In this document: in pieces, positions 56,015-64,000 of the stretch
How the letters are laid out: each line of letters begins with the position of its first letter
Numbering within the stretch: position 1 is the first letter of the stretch
NCBI GenBank assembly: GCA_964019655.1
Contig: CAXHTR010000005.1
Span: forward strand, 1,426,001-1,490,000
From: Perkinsela sp. pyNocScin1
Lineage: Eukaryota; Euglenozoa; Kinetoplastea; Prokinetoplastida; Perkinselidae
DNA: 64,000 nucleotides
Reading direction: 5' to 3'
The notes under the pieces: model-generated
Databases searched by the model: none
The model's input: the letters and a program-made list of their open reading frames with translations, nothing else
Told to the model about the DNA's origin: nothing
Translations under genes and position numbers: made by a program

Positions 56015-56769
56015 AAAAGCAATCACTGCTACATCTTAAATTCAAAATTACCATCAGTGTTTCGTATAGAAGGGCTTGAGGTAGAACACGTCCCGCCGCG
56101 GTGTCTTTGAGGAGAGCGGCAGAATTCTCTGCACATTGTTCCCGTGCAGGAGAACGTCTGTGAGGCCATCTGGCAATGCGTTGTACACCACCACTTTTGG
56201 CGTGAAGCAGTTCTCCTGGATATCAAGCCAAAGAAGCGTCGGTGGTAGGCATAGAAGGTTGATTGGGCCCTCCAGTGAGTTGTGGTGCGCCGTAAACTTT
56301 TTGAGCTGCGGTGGTAAATGCGTAAAGTCGAACTCCCCGGCGTAGCGATTGAAGGACAGGTCGATGAATTTTGCCGCCCGTGGGAGACGCCGAGCGTCAA
56401 GATCACCCCACTGCGCTGACTTTGTAATGTGCAGCTCTCTGATTGTCGGCGGCAGCATGTTTATTTTGAAAGTTCCAGCGTCGTGGAGGTCCTCCGCCTG
56501 CAGGCGGTAGATGATGCCATCCATGCACAAGCACTGGAAAATGTTCTGCTGTTTGAGGCCGATGGTGTGTGATCGATAGCCCCAGCTGCATATGGTCGAG
56601 AAGGGCCTGCCTTTGGATACGTGCTCGAGGACCCATGGCTTTGCAGAAGAGAAGAACTTTTCCATCAAAATGGCCTGAAGTTTCTGTTCGTGGGTGAGGT
56701 ATTCCGGCAGGCTATCAACGAGAAGGAGGCAGAGCATTCTTAAATTTTGAGAAAGAAGCGCTTCAATAA
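56015..56769 (-). repeat. Inverted duplication B, right copy
   Basis: Reverse complement of about 38572-39325, including the identical pre-ATG stretch ending at TTATTGAAG (56761-56769). The copy lies about 17 kb inside the - array, whereas its partner sits right at the strand switch. Confidence 0.8.
56054..56737 (-). CDS. Short-class LRR-like protein, duplicate B
   Basis: 227 residues from MLCLLLVDSLPEYL, identical in length to the + strand copy at 38604. Differences cluster near the C-terminus (NCFTPKVVVYNALPDG against NCFTSKVLVYDELPGG, and the final residues KH against NK). The enlarged Cys loop (ICSWGY to QCLC) is unchanged. The frame stays open for 84 codons upstream of the ATG, beyond the duplicated segment, but the partner's start supports 56737. 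Confidence 0.83.
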   Translation of the reverse strand: MLCLLLVDSLPEYLTHEQKLQAILMEKFFSSAKPWVLEHVSKGRPFSTICSWGYRSHTIGLKQQNIFQCLCMDGIIYRLQAEDLHDAGTFKINMLPPTIRELHITKSAQWGDLDARRLPRAAKFIDLSFNRYAGEFDFTHLPPQLKKFTAHHNSLEGPINLLCLPPTLLWLDIQENCFTPKVVVYNALPDGLTDVLLHGNNVQRILPLSSKTPRRDVFYLKPFYTKH

Positions 56770-57326
56770 GAAAAAGCAGATGACAGGGATGCAAAGTATA
56801 CAAGAACTTACCGACCGGAGCACCTCCAACATGGAGGTTATAATCGCTGACCAATCCTAGAATCGAGCTGATCCTGGTTGCCACGTTTGAAGCTATACCC
56901 TGTGTTTGTCGGAGACTTAGCAGACGGATCGTTATTTCTTTCGAGTTGAAGTGGTGGCTGCGGCCATAAGCGCATTGAAGCCCTTTCATCTCTTGATCTT
57001 CATTCTCTCATTTCAGTGCTCACAAATATATTTGATCGCGAAGAATAGCTCCTTGCCAAGATTAATACCGATCTTGGCCTCTACTTATGTCTTGACTTTT
57101 CCCAAAAGAGCCTTGATCTGATTGCATAGTAAACTTGGAAATCTCAGAAGCGCATTCACTTCACCTTTTCTCTCCCAGTGCCTACGTTCAGCATTATGAT
57201 ATCGAGATACACAAACAAAGAAACAACTACTTCGTCTACGACCTCATCCATGCATGCTCTATCATACAACTTCTGATGATCATATTTTCTAAAATTGTCT
57301 CACATATCACAGCCTTACTCATCGCC
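56770..57326. other. Spacer, nothing recognised
   Basis: 557 bases. A + strand frame (57135-57461) overlaps the end of the next gene and is not supported. No relic was read. Confidence 0.4.
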
Positions 57327-58220
57327 TCAATAGTCGTCACTATCAAACTCTTCCCCACTTTCGACAGCATTGCGCTCGAGTATCACCGTCTCCCACGCAT
57401 GCGTGATGCCCTCCTCGTCAACAATTTCATGCAGCTCTGGGCACAGCAGCTCAAAGTCTAAGTCTTCTGGAATCTTTGTGAGCACTGCCTTTTTGTTCAG
57501 AGGGTTACCTCCAGCGTAGAGGGCGAACATGTTGCTTGGGAGCGCCTTTACGTGAATTTCATCGGTAAACGCATTGTCACTCAGATCCAGATCGAGATTT
57601 CGCATTTCGTCCGGTAAGCGATCGATGACAATAGACCCCGAGAGCTTGTTTCCTTTCACATACAAAAAATGTATTGCTCTCGGTAGGTTGTTCAGCGATA
57701 TCTCGCCGCTAAAATTGTTAAAGCTTGCTCTAAACTCGATGAGGGAGTCTGGCATGTCTGCGAGCGGCAAACTCCCACTAAATGAATTTCGACTGATGTC
57801 CATTTTTTTCATTGTTCTTGGAATAGCTTTGAAGTCAGGGGACCCGTGCAAGTCGTTCTCTTGAAGACAAAGTGCGATCATACTTTGCGGCAGAAGCGAC
57901 GTATTGAGCGTTCCTTGAATGCCACAGCTGGCCACCGTGAGTCCAAGTGAGATTTGTGGTGGAACGAACTGGAACGGAAACTGTTCCTTACGAAATTCTT
58001 TTTCTTTGATAATGACGTTTCGCACGCGGCCTTCGAGAGCCAATATTCCCCACCAATCGGATACATCAAGGTAATTGCCGCTTGCGTCCTGAAATTCTTT
58101 TTTCCCATCAGCACTGAGCCCATCAAAGAGCATCTCCATCAGCGCTTGATCGGAGAGTGATTCGTAGTCGAGGCGGCCAAGGGCAGGGTCGATAGAGAGA
58201 AGGTTGACACAGGCCATCAT
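57327..58220 (-). CDS. LRR protein, core cap without cysteines, tandem pair member
   Basis: 297 residues from MMACVNLLSIDPALGRLDY (or 296 from the next Met). The cap is NYLDVSDWWGIL, keeping Trp and Gly but no Cys. Seven repeats include IQGTLNTSL, DLHGSPDFKA, NSFSGSLPLAD, NNFSGEISLNN, NKLSGSIVIDR and NAFTDEIHVKA. One unit has an inserted dipeptide (LDLDLSD). The C-cap is ELHEIVDEEGITHAW, then an acidic tail (ESGEEFDSDDY). Closest relative is the next gene upstream, at 58970. Confidence 0.87.
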   Translation of the reverse strand: MMACVNLLSIDPALGRLDYESLSDQALMEMLFDGLSADGKKEFQDASGNYLDVSDWWGILALEGRVRNVIIKEKEFRKEQFPFQFVPPQISLGLTVASCGIQGTLNTSLLPQSMIALCLQENDLHGSPDFKAIPRTMKKMDISRNSFSGSLPLADMPDSLIEFRASFNNFSGEISLNNLPRAIHFLYVKGNKLSGSIVIDRLPDEMRNLDLDLSDNAFTDEIHVKALPSNMFALYAGGNPLNKKAVLTKIPEDLDFELLCPELHEIVDEEGITHAWETVILERNAVESGEEFDSDDY

Positions 58221-58969
58221 TGCGTTTATATAAATTGACTGTAAATGGTGAAGTAGTTTGGCTTCTGTCGAGAAAATTGAGTTTGACAGCACAAAAATTA
58301 TGTTTGAAGCGCATGGTGGCCGGTTGATCTTTACTTTGAAGTAGTCCCATTTCGCATCGGGATACTCTGCAAAAGTGACACCTCTAATGATCAATTCGAA
58401 CGCTTTCTGCGCTGGATGACGTCATGGCTACACCAAAAAAACAAGGGCTTTTAACTTCGGAGCCTCGCGCTTTCTGAAAGATCTCAGAAATATCTTCGAA
58501 GTAAATGTCTCCGATTTGCTTTTACTAATGCCGTATGGCGCCTCTATTCTACATCATATTCATCACAGTGAATCGAAAAGTGCTCCAAAGGTAGGGCTCC
58601 ACCCTTCTGTGCGCAGCAATGTTTTATAAATGGGGGATGTATCTCTTTTTTAATCTTCATTTTGTAGCATGGAGTCGGCAGACGATTAAATCTATCGATA
58701 TTTCGATCGTATGATTCGATCCACTTCTTATTTGAGCGAAAAGAGCCGTCAGACGAAACTTTGATCTAATGTAACACCTAGACGTGGATATACTTGAACT
58801 GGACTCACTCAAACTTTCCTTCCTTAGTGTGCGCCTTCAGCATTTCAAGAGGATTTACACAAAAATCAAAAAATGATGCTGTCGACTGCTTCAGCCATGC
58901 ATTCTCTATCGTATAAATTCTATGATGCGCATATTCTTAAAGCTTTTACCATATGAATAGCTCTGATCA
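58221..58969. other. Long spacer, nothing recognised
   Basis: 749 bases between two tandem paralogues. No LRR relic was read, and the frames present are short. Confidence 0.4.
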
Positions 58970-59884
58970 TCAATACCAATAGTCGTCTCTGTAATACTCA
59001 TCATCACTTTCAGATGCAGATTGCGCGAGTATCTGTTTCGCATATGCGTGTGGCCTTCCCGCTTCATCAACCACTTCGAAAATACCTGCGCACTGCAGAG
59101 AAAAGTCTACGCTCCCTGGAATCTTTCCAACGACTGCTGTTACACACACAGGATTGCCCCCAGCGTCAATGGTGAAGCTAACTTTGGGAAAGTCAAGCAC
59201 CCGAATTTCTCCCGTAAATTTGTTGTCACGCAGGCCTAGGCGGAACAAGCTCATTTCGTCTGGCAGGCGCTCGATGCAAATAGATCCCGTAAGACTGTTC
59301 TGCTGCGCCTCAAGGCACCGCATCGCTTTTGGCAGCTTATTGAGCTCTATTTCACCGCTGAATTTGTTGTAGCTCGCATTGAATTCTCGCAGTGCGTCGG
59401 GCAAGTCTTCCAGGACTAAACTTCCGCTGAACGCATTTCGACTGATGTTCATCACTCCAATTTTTTGTGGGAGAGCGCTGAATTTTAGAGACCCATGCAA
59501 GAGGTTATCATCGATGATCAATCCTTCGAGACATCGAGGGAGAACTGACGTATCGAGCGTTCCACGCATACGACTTTTGGTCATCACAAAATTCACGACA
59601 AGCGCTGGCATGAACTGAAACGGAAACTGTTTGACGTCAAATGCTTTGCAAAAAATGAGAATTCTACGCACGCGATTCTCAAAAAAGTATACGCCACGCC
59701 ACTCGGATACTTCGATGAAGTTCCCGTTTTTATCCTGGAATTCTTCTTTGCTCTCTGCACTCAGCCCGTCAAAGAGCATCTCCATCAGCGCTTGGTCGGA
59801 GAGCGATTCGTAGTCGAGGCGGCCGAGGGCTGGATCAACGGCAAAGAAGGCACGACTGAAAACCTCGATAGCGACTGAAAACAT
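58970..59884 (-). CDS. LRR protein, core cap without cysteines, tandem pair member
   Basis: 304 residues from MFSVAIEVFSRAFFAVDPALGRLDY, with a longer leader than most. The cap is NFIEVSEWRGVYF, again without cysteines. The seven repeats parallel those of the gene at 57327 (MRGTLDTSV, LLHGSLKFSA, NAFSGSLVLED, NKFSGEIELNK, NSLTGSICIER, NKFTGEIRVLD), including the two-residue insertion (FRLGLRD) at the same unit. The C-cap is GIFEVVDEAGRPHAY, with a similar acidic end (ESDDEYYRDDYWY). Confidence 0.87.
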   Translation of the reverse strand: MFSVAIEVFSRAFFAVDPALGRLDYESLSDQALMEMLFDGLSAESKEEFQDKNGNFIEVSEWRGVYFFENRVRRILIFCKAFDVKQFPFQFMPALVVNFVMTKSRMRGTLDTSVLPRCLEGLIIDDNLLHGSLKFSALPQKIGVMNISRNAFSGSLVLEDLPDALREFNASYNKFSGEIELNKLPKAMRCLEAQQNSLTGSICIERLPDEMSLFRLGLRDNKFTGEIRVLDFPKVSFTIDAGGNPVCVTAVVGKIPGSVDFSLQCAGIFEVVDEAGRPHAYAKQILAQSASESDDEYYRDDYWY

Positions 59885-60040
59885 TCGAAATGATAAGATA
59901 CAAAGCGTTACAGCAATTTACTCGGGCTTGGTCCATAACCAATCAAAAATTTTTGACGCAACCACACTATCCCTTCAACGCAACGCAATATCTTAACCTT
60001 CACTGAACTCAATCTGAACGTTTACCTTCGCAGCGTACTG

Positions 60041-61087
60041 TCACCCGCCCTCTTCCTCAAGAAAGAGAAAGTCGTTGCCGTGCGGGTGCCGCTCGCCGCG
60101 CTCATCCACAATGCCCTCCATGCCCGTCGCCGCGACGCAGAGCCCCCAGCTCATGCTGCTGTGCACGACGCCAGTCCCGCTAAAACAGTTGTCCTTGGCG
60201 TCGATCATCACGCCATTTGCTGGCGGATTGCGAATTTCGAAAACGCCGCTCAGCTTGTTGTACGAGACGTTGACGGTGTCGATGCTCGCTGGCAGGTGGT
60301 CGAACGAGACTTCCCCACTGAACTCGTTGCAGTTCAGATACAGAAACTTGAGGGCCGGCGGCAGGTGGTCGAGGCAAAGGCTCCCCGACAGCGCGTTGTG
60401 ATTCATCGAGAGCTCGTCGAGCTGGGCCGGCAGCTTTTTCAGGCTGACGCTCCCCGAAAAATTGTTCTCGGAGAAGTCGAGGAACCGCAGGGACGCTGGG
60501 AGGTTCTCGAGGCCCAGGCTGCCGCTCAGCGAGTTCTGGTGCACGCTGAGGCACGCGAGCGCTGGTGGGAGATTTTCGAGAAAAATTTCCCCCGAGAAGG
60601 CGTTCTTATACAGAAAGAGCTCAGCAAGTGCTTGCGGCAAATTTCTCAGGCCGAGGCTGCCGCTCAGGCGATTGACGCCGATGTTGAGTGCTTTCAAGGC
60701 CCGCGGGAGATCTTTTAGCTCAACGCTCCCAAAGAGCAGATTGTTTGACACATTCAGCGTCTCGAGGCCCTCTGGGAGGCGATCAGTCGCAATTGTGCCC
60801 TGTGCGTTGTTCCACGTGGCTCGAAAGTCTGTGACCTTCCGCGGGATGTACGCAAGGGCGAGTGAGCCGCCGTGCGTAAAAAGGTCGACGGCGATGACTT
60901 CTCGCTGGCGGCTGCACTGGACGCCGCGCCACTCGCAGACGTCGAAAAAGTCGCTGTTCTCGTCTTGGTAGCGCTGCTTGGACGCCGTTGTGCTGCCCTC
61001 GATGAGGAGCTCCAGCATCTGCTGGTCGGAGACGCTTTGGAAGTCGAAGCGGCCGAGGAGCGGGTCGAGGCAGGAAAGAAACTGCAT
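60041..61087 (-). CDS. LRR protein with about ten repeats, GC-rich
   Basis: 348 residues from MQFLSCLDPLLGRFDF. The cap is SDQQMLELLIEG followed by FFDVCEWRGVQC. About ten units follow: AQGTIATDR, LLFGSVELKD, NRLSGSLGLRN, NAFSGEIFLEN, NSLSGSLGLEN, NNFSGSVSLKK, NALSGSLCLDH, NEFSGEVSFDH and NKLSGVFEIRN. Several LRRs are near copies of each other (SGSLGLRN and SGSLGLEN), which suggests internal repeat duplication. The C-cap is GMEGIVDERGERHPH. It is one of the most GC-rich genes on this strand. Confidence 0.88.
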   Translation of the reverse strand: MQFLSCLDPLLGRFDFQSVSDQQMLELLIEGSTTASKQRYQDENSDFFDVCEWRGVQCSRQREVIAVDLFTHGGSLALAYIPRKVTDFRATWNNAQGTIATDRLPEGLETLNVSNNLLFGSVELKDLPRALKALNIGVNRLSGSLGLRNLPQALAELFLYKNAFSGEIFLENLPPALACLSVHQNSLSGSLGLENLPASLRFLDFSENNFSGSVSLKKLPAQLDELSMNHNALSGSLCLDHLPPALKFLYLNCNEFSGEVSFDHLPASIDTVNVSYNKLSGVFEIRNPPANGVMIDAKDNCFSGTGVVHSSMSWGLCVAATGMEGIVDERGERHPHGNDFLFLEEEGG

Positions 61088-61474
61088 TGTGATGGTAAAA
61101 GAGAAATTTTTGAAATATTTGGATGTGCAATGGAAGGAAAGATCCCTTGCTTGAGTCACCTTAATCGCGATCTGTGTACTTTGGATAGAAGTGAGACTGG
61201 ACTAGGTCCTGAGCTAGAACTTCTGCTAATGTTATGGGGCCGTCAGTAATCTCTCAAAAGAGATCATAAGATTGTTGAGCCGGTCGTAGTCGAGTCATAA
61301 AATTTGCAAAGATACTTTCATTGAATTATTAATTTCTTTATCAAGACATACGAGCATTTCAGGCTTCAAAGAAGACAAATGCACTTCTAGTATCAGTAAC
61401 TCGCTTTCATTCTCAAGTATCATTTCTTTGATAGCCCATCTCCGATTTTCTTCATCAAATCAATCGAAGTGTAG
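61088..61474. other. Spacer, nothing recognised
   Basis: 387 bases without a supported gene. Confidence 0.4.
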
Positions 61475-62323
61475 TCATTCCTCCCAGTATTCCAGAATTG
61501 CATCCTCCCAGGTGTGCGTGCTCCCATTCTCATCGATAACCGCAGTGATGCAGCTGTCCATGATGTGGAAGTACATTTTCTTCGATGTTGCTCGGATCAC
61601 AGCAGTTCCACTCAATGCGCTGTTGTTGTAGATATGAACCGCATCCAGATTCGGCGGGAGCGCCATCAGCCGAAAGTCCCCGACGAACTCGTTGTCGTTC
61701 AGGCAGAAGTACTCTATCGTCTCTGGCAGGCTTTCAATGGAAATTGAGCCACTGAGCTGATTCTTGCTAAGGTTCAGGCCCTTCATTTGTGCAGGGAGTG
61801 CGTTGAGCGAAATTTCGCCGGTAAATTTGTTTTTTTCTGCCACAAAGCGGGAGAGCGTGTCGGGGAGATCATCGAGCGCCACGCTCCCGCAGAAAGCATT
61901 CGAGCTGATTAAAATGCGCTGCAAATTTCGTGGAAATTTTTTGAAATCGATCGTCCCGTGCAGAAGATTTCTGGAAACATCAAATTCGAGGAGTGCTGCG
62001 GGTAGCACGCCTGTGTCGAGCACCCCATGGAGATTGACATTATCCATTAGGAACTCTGTGACGAGCGATGGAATGAACTCGAATGGAAACTGGGTCTCAT
62101 CAAATTTGCTGAAGAAGGGCGGCGTGACGGTCACAACGCGATCATCTGCGACTCTGATGTGTCTCCACTCGCTGATGTCCTTAAAAAATCCGTTGCTGTC
62201 TTGCAGGCTTTTCTTTGACGATTCGTCCAAATTTGCAAAGAGCATTTCCATGAGTGCCTGGTCAGAGAGCGAGTCGTAGTCGAGGCGGCCGAGCGACGGG
62301 TCAGCAGCGAAGAGTGTGAGCAT
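61475..62323 (-). CDS. LRR protein, core architecture, Cys-free cap
   Basis: 282 residues from MLTLFAADPSLGRLDY, with a leader of about seven residues before A-DP. The 45 upstream open codons include a hydrophobic run, but the alignment favours this ATG. The cap is FKDISEWRHIRV followed by DDRV. Seven repeats follow (NLHGVLDTGV, LLHGTIDFKK, NAFCGSVALDD, NKFTGEISLNA, NQLSGSISIES, NEFVGDFRLMA and ALSGTAVI). The C-cap CITAVIDENGSTHTW is close to the canonical form. Confidence 0.87.
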   Translation of the reverse strand: MLTLFAADPSLGRLDYDSLSDQALMEMLFANLDESSKKSLQDSNGFFKDISEWRHIRVADDRVVTVTPPFFSKFDETQFPFEFIPSLVTEFLMDNVNLHGVLDTGVLPAALLEFDVSRNLLHGTIDFKKFPRNLQRILISSNAFCGSVALDDLPDTLSRFVAEKNKFTGEISLNALPAQMKGLNLSKNQLSGSISIESLPETIEYFCLNDNEFVGDFRLMALPPNLDAVHIYNNSALSGTAVIRATSKKMYFHIMDSCITAVIDENGSTHTWEDAILEYWEE

Positions 62324-62651
62324 TGATTGCTTCAATAGCCAATAGTTGGAAAATAGCAAGAGACTGAACCGACACATTAGCATCACATGCATCTGAAAAG
62401 TTGACACGCATAAAAGGTGTTTGTTTTTATTGAACACACAGATATCCTTTAAAAACAACGTCTTTTTAAGTGCCTAGTGATCAGAATCAAAAGATTTATC
62501 CTTCTCTCGTCGCATCTTTTCAAAAGACCGATCATCAACTGTGATTAAAATCGACGAAAATTTGCCAAAGTCTTTGGCAAAGCAGTGCGCAACGTTAATT
62601 GTATAGCAACGATCCCTACCCTCCCTTTATCACACCCCCCTCAAAGCAAAA
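62324..62651. other. Spacer, nothing recognised
   Basis: 328 bases, with the hydrophobic upstream frame of the preceding gene at its left end and nothing else recognised. Confidence 0.4.
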
Positions 62652-63392
62652 CTACGCTATCTCTCTATACCGCCTCCCAAGCCGACGCTTTGCGTACTCT
62701 CCGAGATCCTCTGTCCGAACGCTGATGCGCGTGTCCGGCTTCTGTCCCTTTTCCTCAATGACCTCGATTTTTATTTTACTCCGTGAGCATGTGAACCGTT
62801 CTAGGGACACAGGGAGCCTCTCGTTCGAGAACACAACCGCGGAGATTTGACTCCGCTCGGTGTGAATTTGCTTTATGTCTCTTGGGAGATTTTCGAGCAC
62901 GAGTGTCCCCGTAAAATTATTTATCGACCCGTAAAAGTGTGTCATCGGCGCCGGGAGCGCCGTCAGGTCGAGAGTTCCATCGACGCGGCACTGCGTGATG
63001 TTTATCGTCTCGAGGCCACGCGGCAGCATTTTCGTGCTAAAAACATGGGACGCTTTTCCATCGATGAGGTGGAAGCTTATGACAGTCGGTGGGATCCACG
63101 CGAGGCAGGCGGTGCGCTTTGGCTTTGTCGACGGCGACCAGTGGAGCTTTTGAATGATTGCATTCGAGCATTTCACGCCGATCCACGCGCACGGGTCGTG
63201 TACCTGTGCTTCATCCGTGACGAGGCCATCTCGCAAAAGCGTCTCGAACGTGAGCTCAAAGTCGTCGATGCGAAAGAACTTGTGCATGCATTTGATTTGA
63301 ACAGCGCTGAAATCGTCAGTGCTCCTGTGGCGTTCTTCAGAGGTAGAGAGTTGGTGGAGGAGGCAGAATGAGAGAAAAATAGAGGTGCTCAT
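62652..63392 (-). CDS. Short-class LRR-like protein
   Basis: 246 residues from MSTSIFLSFCLLHQLSTS, one of the few class members with a conventional-length signal peptide. The cap is HDPCAWIGVKC. The turn AWIPPTVISFHLI is followed by LPRGLETINI with RVDGTLDLTA, LPAPMTHFYG with NNFTGTLVLEN, LPRDIKQIHT and LPVSLERFTC. The tail KPDTRISVRTED matches the class motif D-x-R-[VI] and ends basic (KRRLGRRYRE). The GTG ten codons upstream is not needed as a start. Confidence 0.82.
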   Translation of the reverse strand: MSTSIFLSFCLLHQLSTSEERHRSTDDFSAVQIKCMHKFFRIDDFELTFETLLRDGLVTDEAQVHDPCAWIGVKCSNAIIQKLHWSPSTKPKRTACLAWIPPTVISFHLIDGKASHVFSTKMLPRGLETINITQCRVDGTLDLTALPAPMTHFYGSINNFTGTLVLENLPRDIKQIHTERSQISAVVFSNERLPVSLERFTCSRSKIKIEVIEEKGQKPDTRISVRTEDLGEYAKRRLGRRYREIA

Positions 63393-63818
63393 TTTGTGTG
63401 TAGCTGAGAAAGTAAAGTGCACTGCATATGAAAGGAACTAAAAATAATTGGTGGACGACTCAATTTATACAGCCCATATTGCTTAGCATATGAATATGCT
63501 AATGAATTCTTTTTCAGTATCTTGATGAAATCGGCCTGCATGATGCGCCCTATCTGAGATGGACCCCGACCCCCAGGGCCACTCTAAATACGCATCTTTC
63601 TCCAAGTATTACTATGATAAGCTGTGGCGCACTTCCTCAGCAGTGGCGCACTACACACATATTCTCAAAGCCGCATTACAAACATATAAAGCCAAAAAAT
63701 ACATGAAATTGTTCAAGATCTGGCCTTCTCACTTTCTCACGCCTTTCTTTTTATAATTCGTGAATTATATATGCTCAAAATCTTTTCAGTCACTATTTGT
63801 GCGCAGCTACGCCAGATC
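63393..63818. other. Spacer with a GC-rich word
   Basis: 426 bases without a supported gene. At about 63560-63580 the word GACCCCCAGGGCCACTC resembles the spacer words near 20400, 21790 and 23215. Confidence 0.4.
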
Positions 63819-64000
63819 TCACCCCAGTATACTCTCCACGTGGCCACTCTTGTCTTTCATGCAAACGTAGGGCTTGTCAGCCTCGTCAACAACAGCAGTG
63901 ATAGCATTTTTCTTCACTTTCACTGCGCTCTTTGCCGCTCGGCAGACGATTGCTGTCCCTGAGAGCTGATTCCGACACACGTTGAGGTTGACAAGCTTCA
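63819..64000 (-). CDS. LRR protein, C-terminal part only (runs off the window)
   Basis: Sixty codons ending at TGA 63819-63821. They give the end of a repeat (LVNLNVCRNQLSGTAIV), a short basic link and the C-cap AITAVVDEADKPYVC, in which the usual Gly-x-x-His-x-Trp is lost. The Cys and the VKVKKNAITAVVDE wording mark it as a long-class member. Its 5' end lies beyond base 64000, so the - array continues to the right. Confidence 0.7.
   Translation of the reverse strand, partial: KLVNLNVCRNQLSGTAIVCRAAKSAVKVKKNAITAVVDEADKPYVCMKDKSGHVESILG

Noticed and set aside
56738-56989. 84-codon N-terminal extension of the gene at 56054
   Set aside because: Its + strand duplicate starts at the inner ATG and the homology ends about 30 bases upstream, so the extension is not conserved.
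57135-57461. 108-codon + strand ORF
   Set aside because: It overlaps the 3' end of the supported - gene, runs against the array and resembles nothing in the window.
1-64000. Bacterial or viral origin of the LRR block
   Set aside because: No operon-like spacing, no ribosome binding sites, AT-rich spacers of hundreds of bases, relics and strand-switch organisation all fit a eukaryotic nuclear array; no viral hallmark gene is present.

Overview
The window looks like a nuclear segment of a kinetoplastid-like flagellate. About 45 intronless genes and gene relics lie in two long one-directional arrays. Everything up to about 39.3 kb is on the + strand and everything from about 39.4 kb onward is on the - strand, so the arrays converge at one strand-switch point, as in polycistronic kinetoplastid genomes. 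Coding DNA is clearly richer in GC than the AT-rich spacers, and most start codons follow pyrimidine-rich tracts. The four genes at 1.8-8.3 kb resemble the Tc38/ArdC-N single-stranded-DNA-binding family, which is known from kinetoplast DNA maintenance. My guess at the lineage (Perkinsela or another bodonid) is weak. I ran no database search.

Region 1-8.3 kb: an LRR relic at the edge, one LRR gene (380-1261), then four tandem paralogues (1830, 3623, 5409, 7255). These are built from repeated units of about 80-90 residues, each ending in a [YF]NA[AD]Q box. I read the units as ArdC-N-like domains.

Region 9-39.3 kb (+) and 39.4-64 kb (-): one large family of leucine-rich-repeat (LRR) proteins. 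The shared plan is a short hydrophobic leader; an N-terminal cap with a DPALGRLDY..LSDQALMEM block and a C-x-W-x-G-x-x-C signature like the plant-type LRRNT cap; 6-12 repeats of 23 residues (LPxxLxxLxLxxNxFxGxIxLxx); and usually a C-terminal cap with VVDExGxxHxW. A second, shorter class (about 220-270 aa) keeps the leader and the PCxWxGVxC cap but has degenerate repeats, a [WY]-[LMI]-P-[PS]-[TS] turn and often a D-x-R-[VI] tail. The leaders suggest secretion. One gene near the strand switch has a hydrophobic tail.

The locus is evolving by birth and death. There are tandem duplicates, two inverted duplications shared between the arrays (24.7-26.6 kb with 51.3-53.1 kb, and 38.6-39.3 kb with 56.0-56.8 kb), a mosaic gene (45.9-46.7 kb), frameshifted or nonsense-bearing copies (13.5, 16.6, 43.4 kb) and several N-terminal relics in spacers. 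No RNA gene, transposon, CRISPR array or intron was recognised.
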